NCBI RefSeq assembly: GCF_001442615.1
Contig: NZ_LMXN01000021.1
Location: 1-64,000, forward strand
DNA from: Algoriphagus resistens
GTDB lineage: Bacteria > Bacteroidota > Bacteroidia > Cytophagales > Cyclobacteriaceae
Reading direction: 5' to 3'
Length of the DNA: 64,000 nt
In this document: positions 9,109-18,425 of the stretch, piece after piece
How the letters are laid out: every line of letters begins with the position of its first letter
Numbering within the stretch: the first letter of the stretch is position 1
Notes under the pieces: model-generated
Databases searched by the model: none
The model's input: only the letters and a program-made list of their open reading frames with translations
What the model was told of the DNA's origin: nothing
Position numbers and translations under genes: made by a program

Positions 9109-10023
9109 ATGAACAAGACATTTCGACTGTTTTCGCTGGCAGAATTCCACTCGCTTTGTAATCTTCCCCAGCCTGAGCATCCGCTTATAAGCCTGATTGA
9201 TTACAGTAAAGTAATGTACCCATTTGTAGAAAATCAGATCAGTTGGATTCAGGATTTTTATTCCATTGGGTTAAAGCGGAATGTCAATGGTAAATTCAAC
9301 TATGGCCAACAGGTGTTCGACTTCAATAAAGGATTACTAAGTTTTATTTCACCGCTTCAGTTTCTGAAAATTGAAATCAATCAAGCTGTTGTGGTACAGC
9401 CCAGTGGCTGGTTGCTGTTGGTTCATCCTGATTTCCTGTGGAATACATCTTTAGCTAAAAAAATCCGATCTTTTGACTTCTTTGGATATGCAGCAAATGA
9501 GGCACTTTTCCTTTCTGAAAAAGAAGAAATGGTAATTGAGCAGATCTTGCTTGCCATAGAACACGAATACCAATCTACTATAGATAAATTCAGTCAGGAA
9601 CTTATTGTAAACCAGTTAGAAAGGCTGCTTATTTATGCGGAGAGGTATTATGAGCGGCAATTCTTCACCCGCAAAAAGTCTACGTATGAACTGCTGGAAA
9701 AATTTGAAGATATTCTGGCTTCTTATTTTGATAAAAAAGAGGGGCTTGAAAAAGGGGTGCCTACTGTCGCGGCTGTAGCTGAAGCGTTAACTATTTCACC
9801 CAACTATCTGGGAAGTCTATTGCGTATACATACCCGGCAAAATGCGCAACAACATATCCAAAGCAAAATGATTGATTATGCTAAGGAACGTCTAAGCACA
9901 ACTACACTGACTGTCAGTGAAATTGCGTATGAATTAGGCTTTGAATACCCACAGTCATTTAGCAAACTTTTCAGGCAGAAAACCACTAAAACCCCACTGG
10001 AATTTAGAAAAGCTTTTACTTGA
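9109..10023 (+). CDS. AraC family transcriptional regulator (paralogue of the one at 52543)
   Basis: A 304-residue regulator. The N-terminal cupin-like sensor (about 1-150) is followed by an AraC double helix-turn-helix (about 205-300) with Val-Ser-Glu-Ile-Ala-Tyr-Glu-Leu-Gly-Phe-Glu-Tyr-Pro-Gln-Ser-Phe and a closing Pro-Leu-Glu-Phe-Arg. The reading frame extends up to TTG 9031, but ATG 9109 aligns exactly with the start of the paralogue at 52543-53460, so it is taken as the true start. The gene lies between SDR genes, as its paralogue does, which suggests that it controls them. Confidence 0.9.
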   Translation: MNKTFRLFSLAEFHSLCNLPQPEHPLISLIDYSKVMYPFVENQISWIQDFYSIGLKRNVNGKFNYGQQVFDFNKGLLSFISPLQFLKIEINQAVVVQPSGWLLLVHPDFLWNTSLAKKIRSFDFFGYAANEALFLSEKEEMVIEQILLAIEHEYQSTIDKFSQELIVNQLERLLIYAERYYERQFFTRKKSTYELLEKFEDILASYFDKKEGLEKGVPTVAAVAEALTISPNYLGSLLRIHTRQNAQQHIQSKMIDYAKERLSTTTLTVSEIAYELGFEYPQSFSKLFRQKTTKTPLEFRKAFT

Positions 10024-10218
10024 TTTTTAAACGGAGCTTCCCTCTGGCTGCATTGACTTTTCTGTTTTCCTTGTCCAGGCATAATCCGGATTAGCCAGTT
10101 GCGGTACGCTGGGGATCCTGATCAGCGAGGCCTTTTAAACAAAACATATTCGGACGTTTAAACAAATCCGTTCATTGTGGACACCCCTACATTTGTCTAA
10201 ACAAAATCTAATACGATC

Positions 10219-11238
10219 ATGAGACAAAACAATTATCAAGGGGTGTTGCAAAGACCTATAGGTTCTGGATTTGATGCGAAATCAACAGCTGCTGAGGTTA
10301 TTAAAGGCATAGATCTCTCGGGGAAAACAGCTATTGTCACCGGAGGAAACACTGGTATAGGGCTGGAAACTACCAAGGCCCTGGCAGCGGCAGGTGCTAC
10401 AGTCATCGTGCCCGCCAGAGACATGGTAAAAGCGGCACAGAACCTCAAGGGTATTGGCAATGTGGAGCTGGAGTCCATGGACTTGATGGATCCCGCTTCC
10501 ATTGATACCTTAGCCCAAAAGTTCATCGAATCAGGAAGGCCATTGCACCTGCTTGTCAATAATGCAGGGATCATGTGGGTTCCCCTCCGAAGAGATTCCC
10601 GTGGGATTGAATCACAATTAGCCACCAACTATTTGGCAATGTTTCAGCTTACGGCCAGCTTATGGCCAGCTCTTGAGAAAGCCAACGGTGCCAGAGTGGT
10701 AAATGTATCGTCACATGGGCATCAGTTCGGTCAGTTTAACTTTGAGGATCCCAATTTTCTGACCCGGGAATACGAAACACTAACGGCTTATGGTCAGTCT
10801 AAAACAGCGGTCAACCTCTTTACCCTTGAGTTGGATAACAGGGCACATGCCTTTGATGTGCACGCATACAGCCTTCACCCCGGAGCCATTGGTGGAACTG
10901 AATTAGGGAGGGAGGCTTCGCCGGAATTGTTTCAGCAAATGGGGTTCTGTGATGCAGAAGGCAATATCCTGCCTGAGGTAGCTGCTTCTTTGAAAAACAT
11001 CCCCCAAGGTGCCGCTACCACTGTGTGGTGTGCCACTTCGCCAATGCTCAACGCAATTGGAGGGGTATATTGTGAAGATGGGGATATTGCTGGGTTATCC
11101 CATGCTACGGGTATGTCCGCAGGGATAAAAGCCTATTCATTGGATGAGACTTCCGCCGCTAGACTGTGGGAGTGGAGTGAGGATATTACAGGTATTGAAT
11201 TCGGTCTGCGATCGGTACATAACCAAACTATTGTATAG
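10219..11238 (+). CDS. SDR family oxidoreductase (retinol dehydrogenase/WWOX-like)
   Basis: A 339-residue SDR. After a 30-residue N-terminal extension come Thr-Gly-Gly-Asn-Thr-Gly-Ile-Gly (about 41-48), Asn-Asn-Ala-Gly (about 114-117), Ser in Val-Ser-Ser-His-Gly and Tyr-Gly-Gln-Ser-Lys (about 192-196). The Arg in Pro-Ala-Arg after strand 2 favours NADP. This is the long SDR type that also has a C-terminal Trp-x-Trp-Ser region. An AraC regulator starts 44 nt downstream on the same strand and probably regulates it. The substrate is unknown. Confidence 0.88.
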   Translation: MRQNNYQGVLQRPIGSGFDAKSTAAEVIKGIDLSGKTAIVTGGNTGIGLETTKALAAAGATVIVPARDMVKAAQNLKGIGNVELESMDLMDPASIDTLAQKFIESGRPLHLLVNNAGIMWVPLRRDSRGIESQLATNYLAMFQLTASLWPALEKANGARVVNVSSHGHQFGQFNFEDPNFLTREYETLTAYGQSKTAVNLFTLELDNRAHAFDVHAYSLHPGAIGGTELGREASPELFQQMGFCDAEGNILPEVAASLKNIPQGAATTVWCATSPMLNAIGGVYCEDGDIAGLSHATGMSAGIKAYSLDETSAARLWEWSEDITGIEFGLRSVHNQTIV

Positions 11239-11282
11239 CAGAACTGCTGAAAAAGTGTACCTTAAACTGAGAATAGTCACCC

Positions 11283-12083
11283 ATGGAATTTAAAGCAAAA
11301 TATATAACGGACGACATCAAACTTTCCTGCTACGAAGATAAGTTTTTTAAATCGGACATCATGTTTGACCATCACATGCTTGTGTGGTTTATTTCAGGTG
11401 AAACCAAAATTGTACAGGCTGATGCCACCTATCTGTTTAGGAAGGGGGATATTTTCCTGATTCCCAGAAATCAACTGGCTACCATAATCAATTATCCGAA
11501 GGATGGCAGGCCACACAAAAGTGTGGTCATGCATCTTTCGATCGAAAGACTACGGGAATTTTACACCAAACTGGATGTCAGACCCAGGACTGCAGAACAG
11601 CGGATTCTTCGCTACAGCAACCATCCCTTATTGGAAAGTTGCCTCTCATCCCTGCTTCCTTATTTTGAGATGGAAGAGCTTCCTGCTGAAATCGCCGCAT
11701 TGAAGATCACTGAAGCGATCAGCATTTTAAGAAGCATTGACCAGGGAATTGATCATGTGCTGGCGAATTTCGAAGAGCCGGGAAAAATTGACCTGATTGC
11801 CTATATGGAGAAGAATTTCATGTTCAATATGCCTTTGGAGAGGTTTGGATACCTTACCGGACGCAGCCTCACCACATTTAAGCGGGATTTTGTCAAAGCT
11901 TTTAATACCACACCCCAGCGTTGGCTCACCCAAAAGCGGCTGGAACTCGCCCACTACCATTTTGTGGAAAAGAAGAAAAAGCCTATTGAAGTTTGCTACG
12001 AAGTTGGTTTTGAGAACCTTTCGCATTTTTCGTTTGCCTTTAAAAAGCATTTCGGATATCCTCCTTCTTCGCTGGTTCAATGA
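11283..12083 (+). CDS. AraC family transcriptional regulator
   Basis: A 266-residue regulator with a cupin-like ligand domain (about 1-150: Lys-Gly-Asp-Ile-Phe-Leu-Ile-Pro is typical) and a C-terminal AraC double helix-turn-helix (about 165-263) with Phe-Gly-Tyr-Leu-Thr-Gly-Arg-Ser-Leu-Thr-Thr-Phe-Lys-Arg-Asp-Phe, Val-Gly-Phe-Glu-Asn-Leu-Ser-His-Phe and Phe-Gly-Tyr-Pro-Pro-Ser. It resembles the ExsA-like Bacteroidota group usually placed beside the SDR or oxidoreductase they control, which fits the SDR gene 44 nt upstream. Confidence 0.88.
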   Translation: MEFKAKYITDDIKLSCYEDKFFKSDIMFDHHMLVWFISGETKIVQADATYLFRKGDIFLIPRNQLATIINYPKDGRPHKSVVMHLSIERLREFYTKLDVRPRTAEQRILRYSNHPLLESCLSSLLPYFEMEELPAEIAALKITEAISILRSIDQGIDHVLANFEEPGKIDLIAYMEKNFMFNMPLERFGYLTGRSLTTFKRDFVKAFNTTPQRWLTQKRLELAHYHFVEKKKKPIEVCYEVGFENLSHFSFAFKKHFGYPPSSLVQ

Positions 12084-12236
12084 GTATGTGGCGATTAATC
12101 GATACATGTATCTAAGTTGATCACGAAGTACCTTTTACACCTGATCCGAAAATTCATTTCTGGGAGAAAAAGAGTGTCCAAAATCCGGGAGTTTACTTCG
12201 AACCAAGTCCCAACGGGATACCGGTAAAAGCGACAC

Positions 12237-12494
12237 TTGGCGTATTCCTGTAGGGAAAATGATGCGTGGCTGCGAAGCAAAGAATACATGATCGTTTGGC
12301 TTGGGAATGCTGCTTTTTTTCTTAAGCTGCAAGGGATACGGATGCCCGTTGACAATGTATTCGGAAAATTGCTTAAAGGAGAGGTTTATGTACCAATGGG
12401 CGAATCTGAGCAGGTGTTGAACAGGATAAAAAACGAAGGTGGAACAGAAAACCAACTGAGTATTCAGACGTTGGGTGAGGTTTTTTCTTTATGA
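12237..12494 (+). pseudogene. MBL-fold hydrolase fragment
   Basis: An 85-codon frame whose middle resembles the first strands of metallo-beta-lactamase-fold hydrolases: Ile-Val-Trp-Leu-Gly-Asn-Ala-Ala-Phe-Phe-Leu-Lys-Leu followed by a Val-Asp-Asn-Val-Phe turn. In working family members the corresponding sites are Gly-His and Asp-Pro. The metal-binding His-x-His-x-Asp-His region is absent because the frame ends, and it overlaps the cyclase gene. I read it as a truncated, decayed gene. The identification rests on a short motif, so confidence is low. Confidence 0.35.
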
Positions 12495-12546
12495 TTCTCC
12501 GTATGGATACCTATTTCTAGACAACTTTATTATTTACCAGATTGGT

Positions 12547-13683
12547 ATGTTACACCGGTTCGAATACACATCTCTGGCACAAGATTTTACGGCAAGGTTC
12601 CCCTTCTTATCCTATGTGGGTACACAGGTGAGTTATTGGATTATTGCCAACCTTCTGCTTTTCACCATTGTCAGGCTGCTGTCCCAAATAATTGCCGCAC
12701 AATACAGGCTTCCGGAATTGGTAAACCCTGGGGCGCTGGCTTTAGCGGCTGTAGGCATTGGAATTCTCTATGGAGTTAGCCTGGGGGGTGCAGACTATTT
12801 ATTAGACCGTAATTTTTTCAGGAAGCTGCCTCTTGGGAAGGTGATCCTGATCAAGGCATTCGGTTCCGTGGCACTATTGAGTACCTTATTTTTGCTAATG
12901 TGCTTTGTACTTTTTGACTTCCTTTCCGTAGTGCCTAACAATAATTCTTTTGACTTATTGAATGAGAAGTCATGGGAGCCTTTATTCTATCTATTGCTTG
13001 TCTATTATTTTTTTATGACCCTAATTATCAACTTCGCCAACCAGGTAAACAAGAAGTATGGCCCCGGAGTGTTGGCCCCTCTTCTACTGGGAAGGTACAG
13101 GGATCCTAAACAGGAGGCGAGGATTTTTATGTTTATGGATTTGAAGTCATCCACTTCCCTTGCCGAACAGTTAGGCCATTTAAACTACAGCGCATTTATC
13201 AGGGATAGCTTTTCGGATATTAATAAAATGCTGTTTCCTTTCAGAGCACAGGTTTATCAATATGTAGGGGATGAGGTAGTGGTTTCCTGGCCTGCTCTCC
13301 ATGGGATGGAGGATCACCGCTGTGTCCGTTTTTATTTTGCCTGTAAAAAGCAATTTGAGAGTAGGGGGGGATATTATAGATCAAACTATGGCCGACTTCC
13401 GGAATTTAAGGCAGGGATTCATATGGGAATGGTAACAGCCGTAGAAATAGGGGAAATTAAGAGAGACATTGCCTATCACGGTGACACCTTGAATACAGCT
13501 GCCAGAATACAGGGTGTGTGTAATGATTACAAAAAAGAGCTTATTATTTCCGGGTATTTGCTAAGCAAAGTGGGGCCGCATCCAAGCATGGATGTCGAAA
13601 TGCTCGGAATGATCCTGCTTAGGGGAAAAACAAAAAAAATCGGGATAATGAGCGTGGACTGGATTGATCAGAAGGAAAATTGA
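12547..13683 (+). CDS. membrane-anchored adenylate/guanylate cyclase (class III)
   Basis: An inner-membrane protein with about four hydrophobic helices in the first 170 residues and a C-terminal class III cyclase homology domain. The two metal-binding aspartates are visible in Phe-Met-Asp-Leu-Lys-Ser-Ser-Thr (about 198) and Val-Gly-Asp-Glu-Val (about 242). The Gly-Ile-His-Met-Gly stretch and Asp-Thr-Leu-Asn-Thr-Ala-Ala-Arg-Ile-Gln provide the substrate and transition-state residues (Asn...Arg). It would make cAMP or cGMP from ATP or GTP, but which purine is used cannot be told. GTG 12475 would add 24 residues; ATG 12547 was chosen. A Crp/Fnr protein is encoded 7 kb away, but no link is shown. 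Confidence 0.85.
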   Translation: MLHRFEYTSLAQDFTARFPFLSYVGTQVSYWIIANLLLFTIVRLLSQIIAAQYRLPELVNPGALALAAVGIGILYGVSLGGADYLLDRNFFRKLPLGKVILIKAFGSVALLSTLFLLMCFVLFDFLSVVPNNNSFDLLNEKSWEPLFYLLLVYYFFMTLIINFANQVNKKYGPGVLAPLLLGRYRDPKQEARIFMFMDLKSSTSLAEQLGHLNYSAFIRDSFSDINKMLFPFRAQVYQYVGDEVVVSWPALHGMEDHRCVRFYFACKKQFESRGGYYRSNYGRLPEFKAGIHMGMVTAVEIGEIKRDIAYHGDTLNTAARIQGVCNDYKKELIISGYLLSKVGPHPSMDVEMLGMILLRGKTKKIGIMSVDWIDQKEN

Positions 13684-14057
13684 TTTAAAGCAGGTCTGCA
13701 ATCCCACAACCTGGAAATACCGCAGCAAATGCAGAATGGTTTGTACCTATAATTGCCCGTTATGGATTCCTGTAAGGTGTATATTGAGAATTTAGCCTGT
13801 ATCAATCACTTCATTAACAGTATAAGAGGGAATTCTGTCAAGTTTTTGATGGATAACCGGAAAATTTCCAGTTAGTGTGCTGTATTGTGACAACATGGAG
13901 TTTACAGATAGTTTGAAGTTCAAGGAGAAAAAAACTTATGGATAGGTCGCTCGTCTTACCTTTTCCTCCCGTTCTTTGTCAGGCAAGACTTAGGAAAGTG
14001 CCCTGATTCATTGTTCACTAAAACGAAAAAAGAGTAGGAATGCCTCCGGAAGAAAAA
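13684..14057. other. convergent intergenic region
   Basis: 374 bases between the convergent ends of the cyclase gene (plus) and the LacI-type gene (minus). Nothing coding was recognised, and no strong hairpin followed by a T run was found by eye for either gene. Confidence 0.4.
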
Positions 14058-15083
14058 TTATTTTCTCCTGCTCGAATCCCTGATCAAAAGTTCTGTTTTT
14101 ATGGTTATTATTTCTGATTGTATGAAATCATCTTCTTCTTCTATTTGACGGATTAACAGCTTGGCAGCTGCTTGTCCCATGTCAAAAGCGCGATCATTAA
14201 TAGTGGTTAGATTAGGCTCAATGATTTTTGATATCGGGTAGTTACTGAACCCAACAATGGCAACTTGCTCAGGGATTTTCACTCCTTTTTTCTGAAACAC
14301 CTGAATAGCACTGACGGCTGTATAATCATTGGAGCAGAAAATACCATCTGGTTTGGGTTGCCCCATGAGTAGTTTGTTGGCGGTTAGCACCCCTTCATCG
14401 TAGCTCAGATCCTTGGTAAAATGGACTAGCTCCTTATAAACTGGTAGCTGGTGCTTTTTAAGAGCAGCCTCATAGCCTTCAAACCTGGATTTAAATATAC
14501 CTGTGGACTGGGAACCTCCAATATGTGCGATTCTTTTACAACCCATTTCTATCAGGTGCTCAGTGGCCAGGAAGGAGGATTCGTAATCATTGATTATTAT
14601 TTTACTTGCTTCCAATCCTGTAGGAACACGGTCATAGAATACAATGGGCATTTTCATTTTGGTTAATTTTTTGAAATGCTCATAAGCTTTGGTTTCGGAT
14701 GCCTGACAAATAACAACTCCCCCGAACATATTGTTTTGAAGGGTTTCAGTGATTTTCTTTTCCCGCTTTAAGGAATCCCGAGACTGAAAAATAGTAACAT
14801 TGTACCCCGTTTTGTAAGCATATTCTTCTATTCCGCTGATGACTAAAGAATGAAAATGAATATCTATTCTCGGAGCAATGACCGCTAGGGTCAGGGTCTT
14901 ACTTTTTCTAAAGCTTGCGGCGATGGAATTCCGCGTAAAGCCTAACTCTTCTGCCTTAAGCTTTACTTTTTCTTTGGTTTCCGGACTGATTCCCGGATGG
15001 TTATCCAGAGCTCTGGAGATGGTGGAAGCGGATAATTCAAGTTCTTTAGCTAGGTCTTTTAGAGTGATTCTACGGTTATTCAT
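14058..15083 (-). CDS. LacI family transcriptional repressor of the GlcNAc locus
   Basis: A 341-residue repressor. The N-terminal LacI helix-turn-helix (about 5-55: Thr-Leu-Lys-Asp-Leu-Ala-Lys-Glu-Leu...Ser-Thr-Ile-Ser-Arg-Ala-Leu) is followed by a periplasmic-binding-protein-like sugar domain (about 60-338). The frame opens at TTG 15110, but ATG 15083 starts right before the helix-turn-helix and is chosen. The gene is divergent from the SusC gene. Two copies of the operator core CAAACGTTTG lie between them, one 14 nt upstream of its own start and one in the SusC promoter, so it probably represses both. The inducer is likely a GlcNAc-derived sugar or sugar phosphate, by context. Confidence 0.9.
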   Translation of the reverse strand: MNNRRITLKDLAKELELSASTISRALDNHPGISPETKEKVKLKAEELGFTRNSIAASFRKSKTLTLAVIAPRIDIHFHSLVISGIEEYAYKTGYNVTIFQSRDSLKREKKITETLQNNMFGGVVICQASETKAYEHFKKLTKMKMPIVFYDRVPTGLEASKIIINDYESSFLATEHLIEMGCKRIAHIGGSQSTGIFKSRFEGYEAALKKHQLPVYKELVHFTKDLSYDEGVLTANKLLMGQPKPDGIFCSNDYTAVSAIQVFQKKGVKIPEQVAIVGFSNYPISKIIEPNLTTINDRAFDMGQAAAKLLIRQIEEEDDFIQSEIITIKTELLIRDSSRRK

Positions 15084-15096
15084 AAAACAGGGGCTG

Positions 15097-15110
15097 ACAA
15101 ACGTTTGCAA
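15097..15110. promoter_or_regulatory. LacI-type operator, autoregulatory copy
   Basis: The sequence ACAAACGTTTGCAA contains the perfect 10-bp palindrome CAAACGTTTG at 15098-15107 with the central CpG typical of LacI/GalR operators. It lies immediately upstream of the regulator start codon, so it should mediate negative autoregulation. It shares 12 of its core bases with the better site at 15233-15250. Confidence 0.7.
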
Positions 15111-15232
15111 TATAGTGATTGTTTTCCTTTTTATCTTTTTGATGTGAAGTGCTTATTAAGCCTGTTTAAAGTGATTTATTGACAGTTGTCAGCTGTTTAT
15201 TTGACTGTATGATCCTATTTTTAAGAAATCAT

Positions 15233-15250
15233 TATGCAAACGTTTGCATA
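15233..15250. promoter_or_regulatory. LacI-type operator in the SusC promoter
   Basis: TATGCAAACGTTTGCATA is a perfect 18-bp palindrome with the central CG of LacI-family operators. It includes the TTTG that would act as the -33 element for the SusC operon, so bound repressor would exclude RNA polymerase. The SusC start codon is 74 nt downstream. Confidence 0.8.
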
Positions 15251-15274
15251 TAAATTGCATATGCTATACATTTG
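15243..15274 (+). promoter_or_regulatory. Bacteroidota-type promoter of the GlcNAc operon
   Basis: TTTG at 15243-15246 and TACATTTG at 15267-15274 fit the Bacteroidota housekeeping sigma consensus (TTTG near -33, TAnnTTTG near -7) with 20 nt between them. Transcription would begin near 15280, giving a leader of about 45 nt before the SusC start codon. The -33 element is inside the operator. Confidence 0.65.
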
Positions 15275-15323
15275 ATTCAATCACATTAGAAAATTCTTTT
15301 GAAACCACATTAATCCTAATTCT

Positions 15324-18300
15324 ATGGGGCAATTAAACAGAATTACACCGACAAAACTGTTGTGTAGACATACTGTACTTCTATTAATCACTGTCTTTAC
15401 TTTGGCTTTTAGCGCGCTTGCGCAGGAAGGAACCATCAGCGGAGTTGTCAAAGATGCGGAAAGCGGAGAGCTCCTTATCGGGGTTGCCGTGATGGTAAAA
15501 GGATCCACTACAGGAGTGACTTCAGATATCGATGGGTCATTCTCTATTTCCGGGGTGGAAATAGGAGATGTTTTGAGGTTTTCCTATTTGGGTTACACCG
15601 CTAAAGAAGTTGGTGTTGAGAATATGGGTTACTTAAATGTCTCTTTGGAATCCAGTACCAGCGACCTGGATGAATTTGTGGTCATAGGATATGGTGTCCA
15701 AGAAAAGCGAAATCTTACCGGTTCGATTGTGTCGGTTGGAAGTGAAGAAGTTCAGAAAACGAATGTGCAGGATCCTATTTCGCTTTTACAGGGTAGGGCA
15801 GCAGGTGTTCAGGTAACTTCTAATTCCGGAGCACCCGGAGGTGGGATGACTATAAATATCAGGGGGAATTCCTCTCTGAATTCAGGCAATACCCCTTTAT
15901 ATGTGGTTGACGGGGTTCCTTTGGAGACGAATGTTTCCTCCTCCTTAAACGGATCTGAGAATTTCGGCCTGAACCCGCTTGCTGCAATCAACCCATCTGA
16001 TATTGCCTCAGTAGAGGTACTTAAAGATGCTGCTTCTACTGCTATTTACGGCTCACGGGCAGCAAATGGCGTGGTGCTTATTACTACCAAGAGGGGTAAG
16101 GCAGGTAAAGCACAGGTCAATTTAAATGTAAGTACCGGAGTAAGTGAAATCACCCGAAAACTGGATGTGTTAAATGCCAGTCAGTATAGGAGCGCTGTAT
16201 TGGATTCCTACAGGAATGCAGGTGGGGACCGAGAGCCTATTTCTGCCATAGTGGATTCCCTGAGTTCAACCAACAATGGGGATGTGGACTGGCAAAGTGA
16301 ACTTCTTCGTAAGGCATGGCAGACCAATGTGGATTTATCCATCCTGGGAGGAACTGAAGATTTTAAGTATGCCTGGAGTTCTTCCTACCTAAACCAGGAT
16401 GGGATTATTCTAAACTCAAATTATAAAAGAATCACTTCTAGGTTAAATGTGGATTTTGATGTTTCTGAACGGTTGACGATTGGTCAAAGCGTGTCCTTTT
16501 CCAATGCGGTGAACAACAGGATTAATGCTGCCGGCTCTGGAAACCTAAGTATAATCAGAGAATTGCTGATCCGCCCTCCGACCTATTCGATGTATCTGCC
16601 AGACGGTTCCCTGAATGGCTATCAATTTGGTAAAAGAAACCCGGTTGGCCTGGCAGAACTCTCCACTAATCTCAATAAAAGCAACCGTATCATTGCAGGT
16701 CAATACCTGGAGTACAAGATTGTCGAAGGTTTAAAATTCAGAACGAGTATCAATGTTGATTTTCTGGCGATGAAAGAGGATACTTTTATTCCATCGACGC
16801 TGGATTACAGGGAGGGGTATAACACCGGTTCTGTTCGGTCCATCAATAATATTACTTGGGCTAATGAAAATGTATTTACTTATCAAAAGACATTTCAGGG
16901 AAAACACAACCTAGGGGCACTGGCCGGTTTTAGTTTTCAGGAATGGAAGTACGAACGTACAGGATTAGATGGGATGTTTTTTCCAAGTGACAACATCAGA
17001 ACACTGAATGCCGCGGGTACCATTTCCAATCAGGATGTGAATATTACCACTGAGCATTCCCTGCAGTCCTTTTTTGGAAGAGTTTCCTACGATTTTGACA
17101 GGAAGTATTTAGTTGAGGCAAATGTTCGGGCTGATGGTTCTTCCCGGTTTGGAAAGGATAACCGCTATGCATATTTTCCTTCCGCTTCGGTGGGATGGAG
17201 ATTCTCCGATGAAGGCTTGTTTGATCAGTCCGCATTTCTTGACGATGGAAAACTTCGGTTTAGTGTGGGGCAGACAGGAAATGAAGCCATTGGTAATTAT
17301 ACTTCCCAAGGTGAATTTTCTGTGGGCACGAATTACCTGGACTATTCCGGTGCATCCCCTTCGGTCATGCCCAATTCCGGCCTGACATGGGAAACTACTA
17401 CCCAGTACAATGCGGGAATTGACTTGTCCTTCTGGGAAGGAAGACTTGCATTAACAGGGGATGCTTATATCAAGAATACCAGTGATTTGTTGTATAACGT
17501 ACCTATTCCAAGGGAAACCGGATTCGATTTTATTACCCAGAATATTGGTATGATACAAAATAAAGGGGTTGAGATTTTGCTGGCTTCCCGAAATCTGGTA
17601 GGAGGTGATTTTAACTGGAATACAAGCGTTAACATCAGTTCGAATTCCAATATTGTCAAGGAATTACCTGAGAGTCTATTGACGAATGGATTCATTCAGA
17701 ATGGCGCCTTTCACATCTTACAGGAGGGTTATCCCATTGGAACTTTTTATGGATGGCAGTTTGATGGTGTTTATGCACGGGATGAGGATAATGTAGGCGG
17801 GATAACCAATGGTTCTCAAGGACCAGTTTATTCCGGAGGGGATCCTATCTGGGAGGACTTGAACGGAGACAACGTGATTGATCAATCAGACAGACAGATC
17901 ATTGGAAATGCCACTCCGGATTTCTACGGTGGAATAACCAATGACTTTTCTTACAAAAATTTCAGCCTGAATGTATTCTTTCAGTTCTCGTACGGAAATG
18001 AGATTTACTCTGAAATCAATCATCAGCGCAATTCCATTGTACGCTACAATAATCTCTCTACTGATGCTTTAAACAGGTGGAGGGAGCAGGGGGATATCAC
18101 TGATTATCCAAAACCGGTCCAGGACGATCCCTTGCAGTCAGATAGTAGGATTCAAAGCCGCTGGGTAGAGGATGGCTCCTACATCAAACTTAAAAACGTC
18201 AGTCTGAGGTATTCACTTCCATTCGATGTGGTGGATAGAATAGGCTTCTCAAGACTGGATGCCTATATCACCGGGACTAATCTGATTACCTGGACAGATT

Positions 18301-18413
18301 ATACCGGCTTTGATCCTGATGTGAGTTCCTACAGCGGGCTTCGTTTAGGTGTGGATGAAGGTTCCTATCCTCAGAGTCGCACAGTTATCCTTGGTTTAAC
18401 TATTGGTTTTTAA
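15324..18413 (+). CDS. SusC/RagA family TonB-linked outer-membrane transporter (GlcNAc locus)
   Basis: A 1029-residue outer-membrane importer. It has a signal peptide (1-33), a carboxypeptidase-regulatory-like beta domain (about 36-112), a plug domain (about 118-230, with Tyr-Gly-Ser-Arg-Ala-Ala-Asn-Gly-Val-Val near its end) and a 22-strand TonB-dependent barrel ending in an aromatic residue (Ile-Gly-Phe). It imports oligosaccharides captured by the SusD lid, using TonB energy. The SusD partner starts 12 nt downstream. The substrate is inferred from context to be a GlcNAc-containing oligosaccharide. Repressed, by inference, by the divergent LacI-type protein. Confidence 0.93.
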   Translation: MGQLNRITPTKLLCRHTVLLLITVFTLAFSALAQEGTISGVVKDAESGELLIGVAVMVKGSTTGVTSDIDGSFSISGVEIGDVLRFSYLGYTAKEVGVENMGYLNVSLESSTSDLDEFVVIGYGVQEKRNLTGSIVSVGSEEVQKTNVQDPISLLQGRAAGVQVTSNSGAPGGGMTINIRGNSSLNSGNTPLYVVDGVPLETNVSSSLNGSENFGLNPLAAINPSDIASVEVLKDAASTAIYGSRAANGVVLITTKRGKAGKAQVNLNVSTGVSEITRKLDVLNASQYRSAVLDSYRNAGGDREPISAIVDSLSSTNNGDVDWQSELLRKAWQTNVDLSILGGTEDFKYAWSSSYLNQDGIILNSNYKRITSRLNVDFDVSERLTIGQSVSFSNAVNNRINAAGSGNLSIIRELLIRPPTYSMYLPDGSLNGYQFGKRNPVGLAELSTNLNKSNRIIAGQYLEYKIVEGLKFRTSINVDFLAMKEDTFIPSTLDYREGYNTGSVRSINNITWANENVFTYQKTFQGKHNLGALAGFSFQEWKYERTGLDGMFFPSDNIRTLNAAGTISNQDVNITTEHSLQSFFGRVSYDFDRKYLVEANVRADGSSRFGKDNRYAYFPSASVGWRFSDEGLFDQSAFLDDGKLRFSVGQTGNEAIGNYTSQGEFSVGTNYLDYSGASPSVMPNSGLTWETTTQYNAGIDLSFWEGRLALTGDAYIKNTSDLLYNVPIPRETGFDFITQNIGMIQNKGVEILLASRNLVGGDFNWNTSVNISSNSNIVKELPESLLTNGFIQNGAFHILQEGYPIGTFYGWQFDGVYARDEDNVGGITNGSQGPVYSGGDPIWEDLNGDNVIDQSDRQIIGNATPDFYGGITNDFSYKNFSLNVFFQFSYGNEIYSEINHQRNSIVRYNNLSTDALNRWREQGDITDYPKPVQDDPLQSDSRIQSRWVEDGSYIKLKNVSLRYSLPFDVVDRIGFSRLDAYITGTNLITWTDYTGFDPDVSSYSGLRLGVDEGSYPQSRTVILGLTIGF

Positions 18414-18425
18414 CGAATTAGAGCT

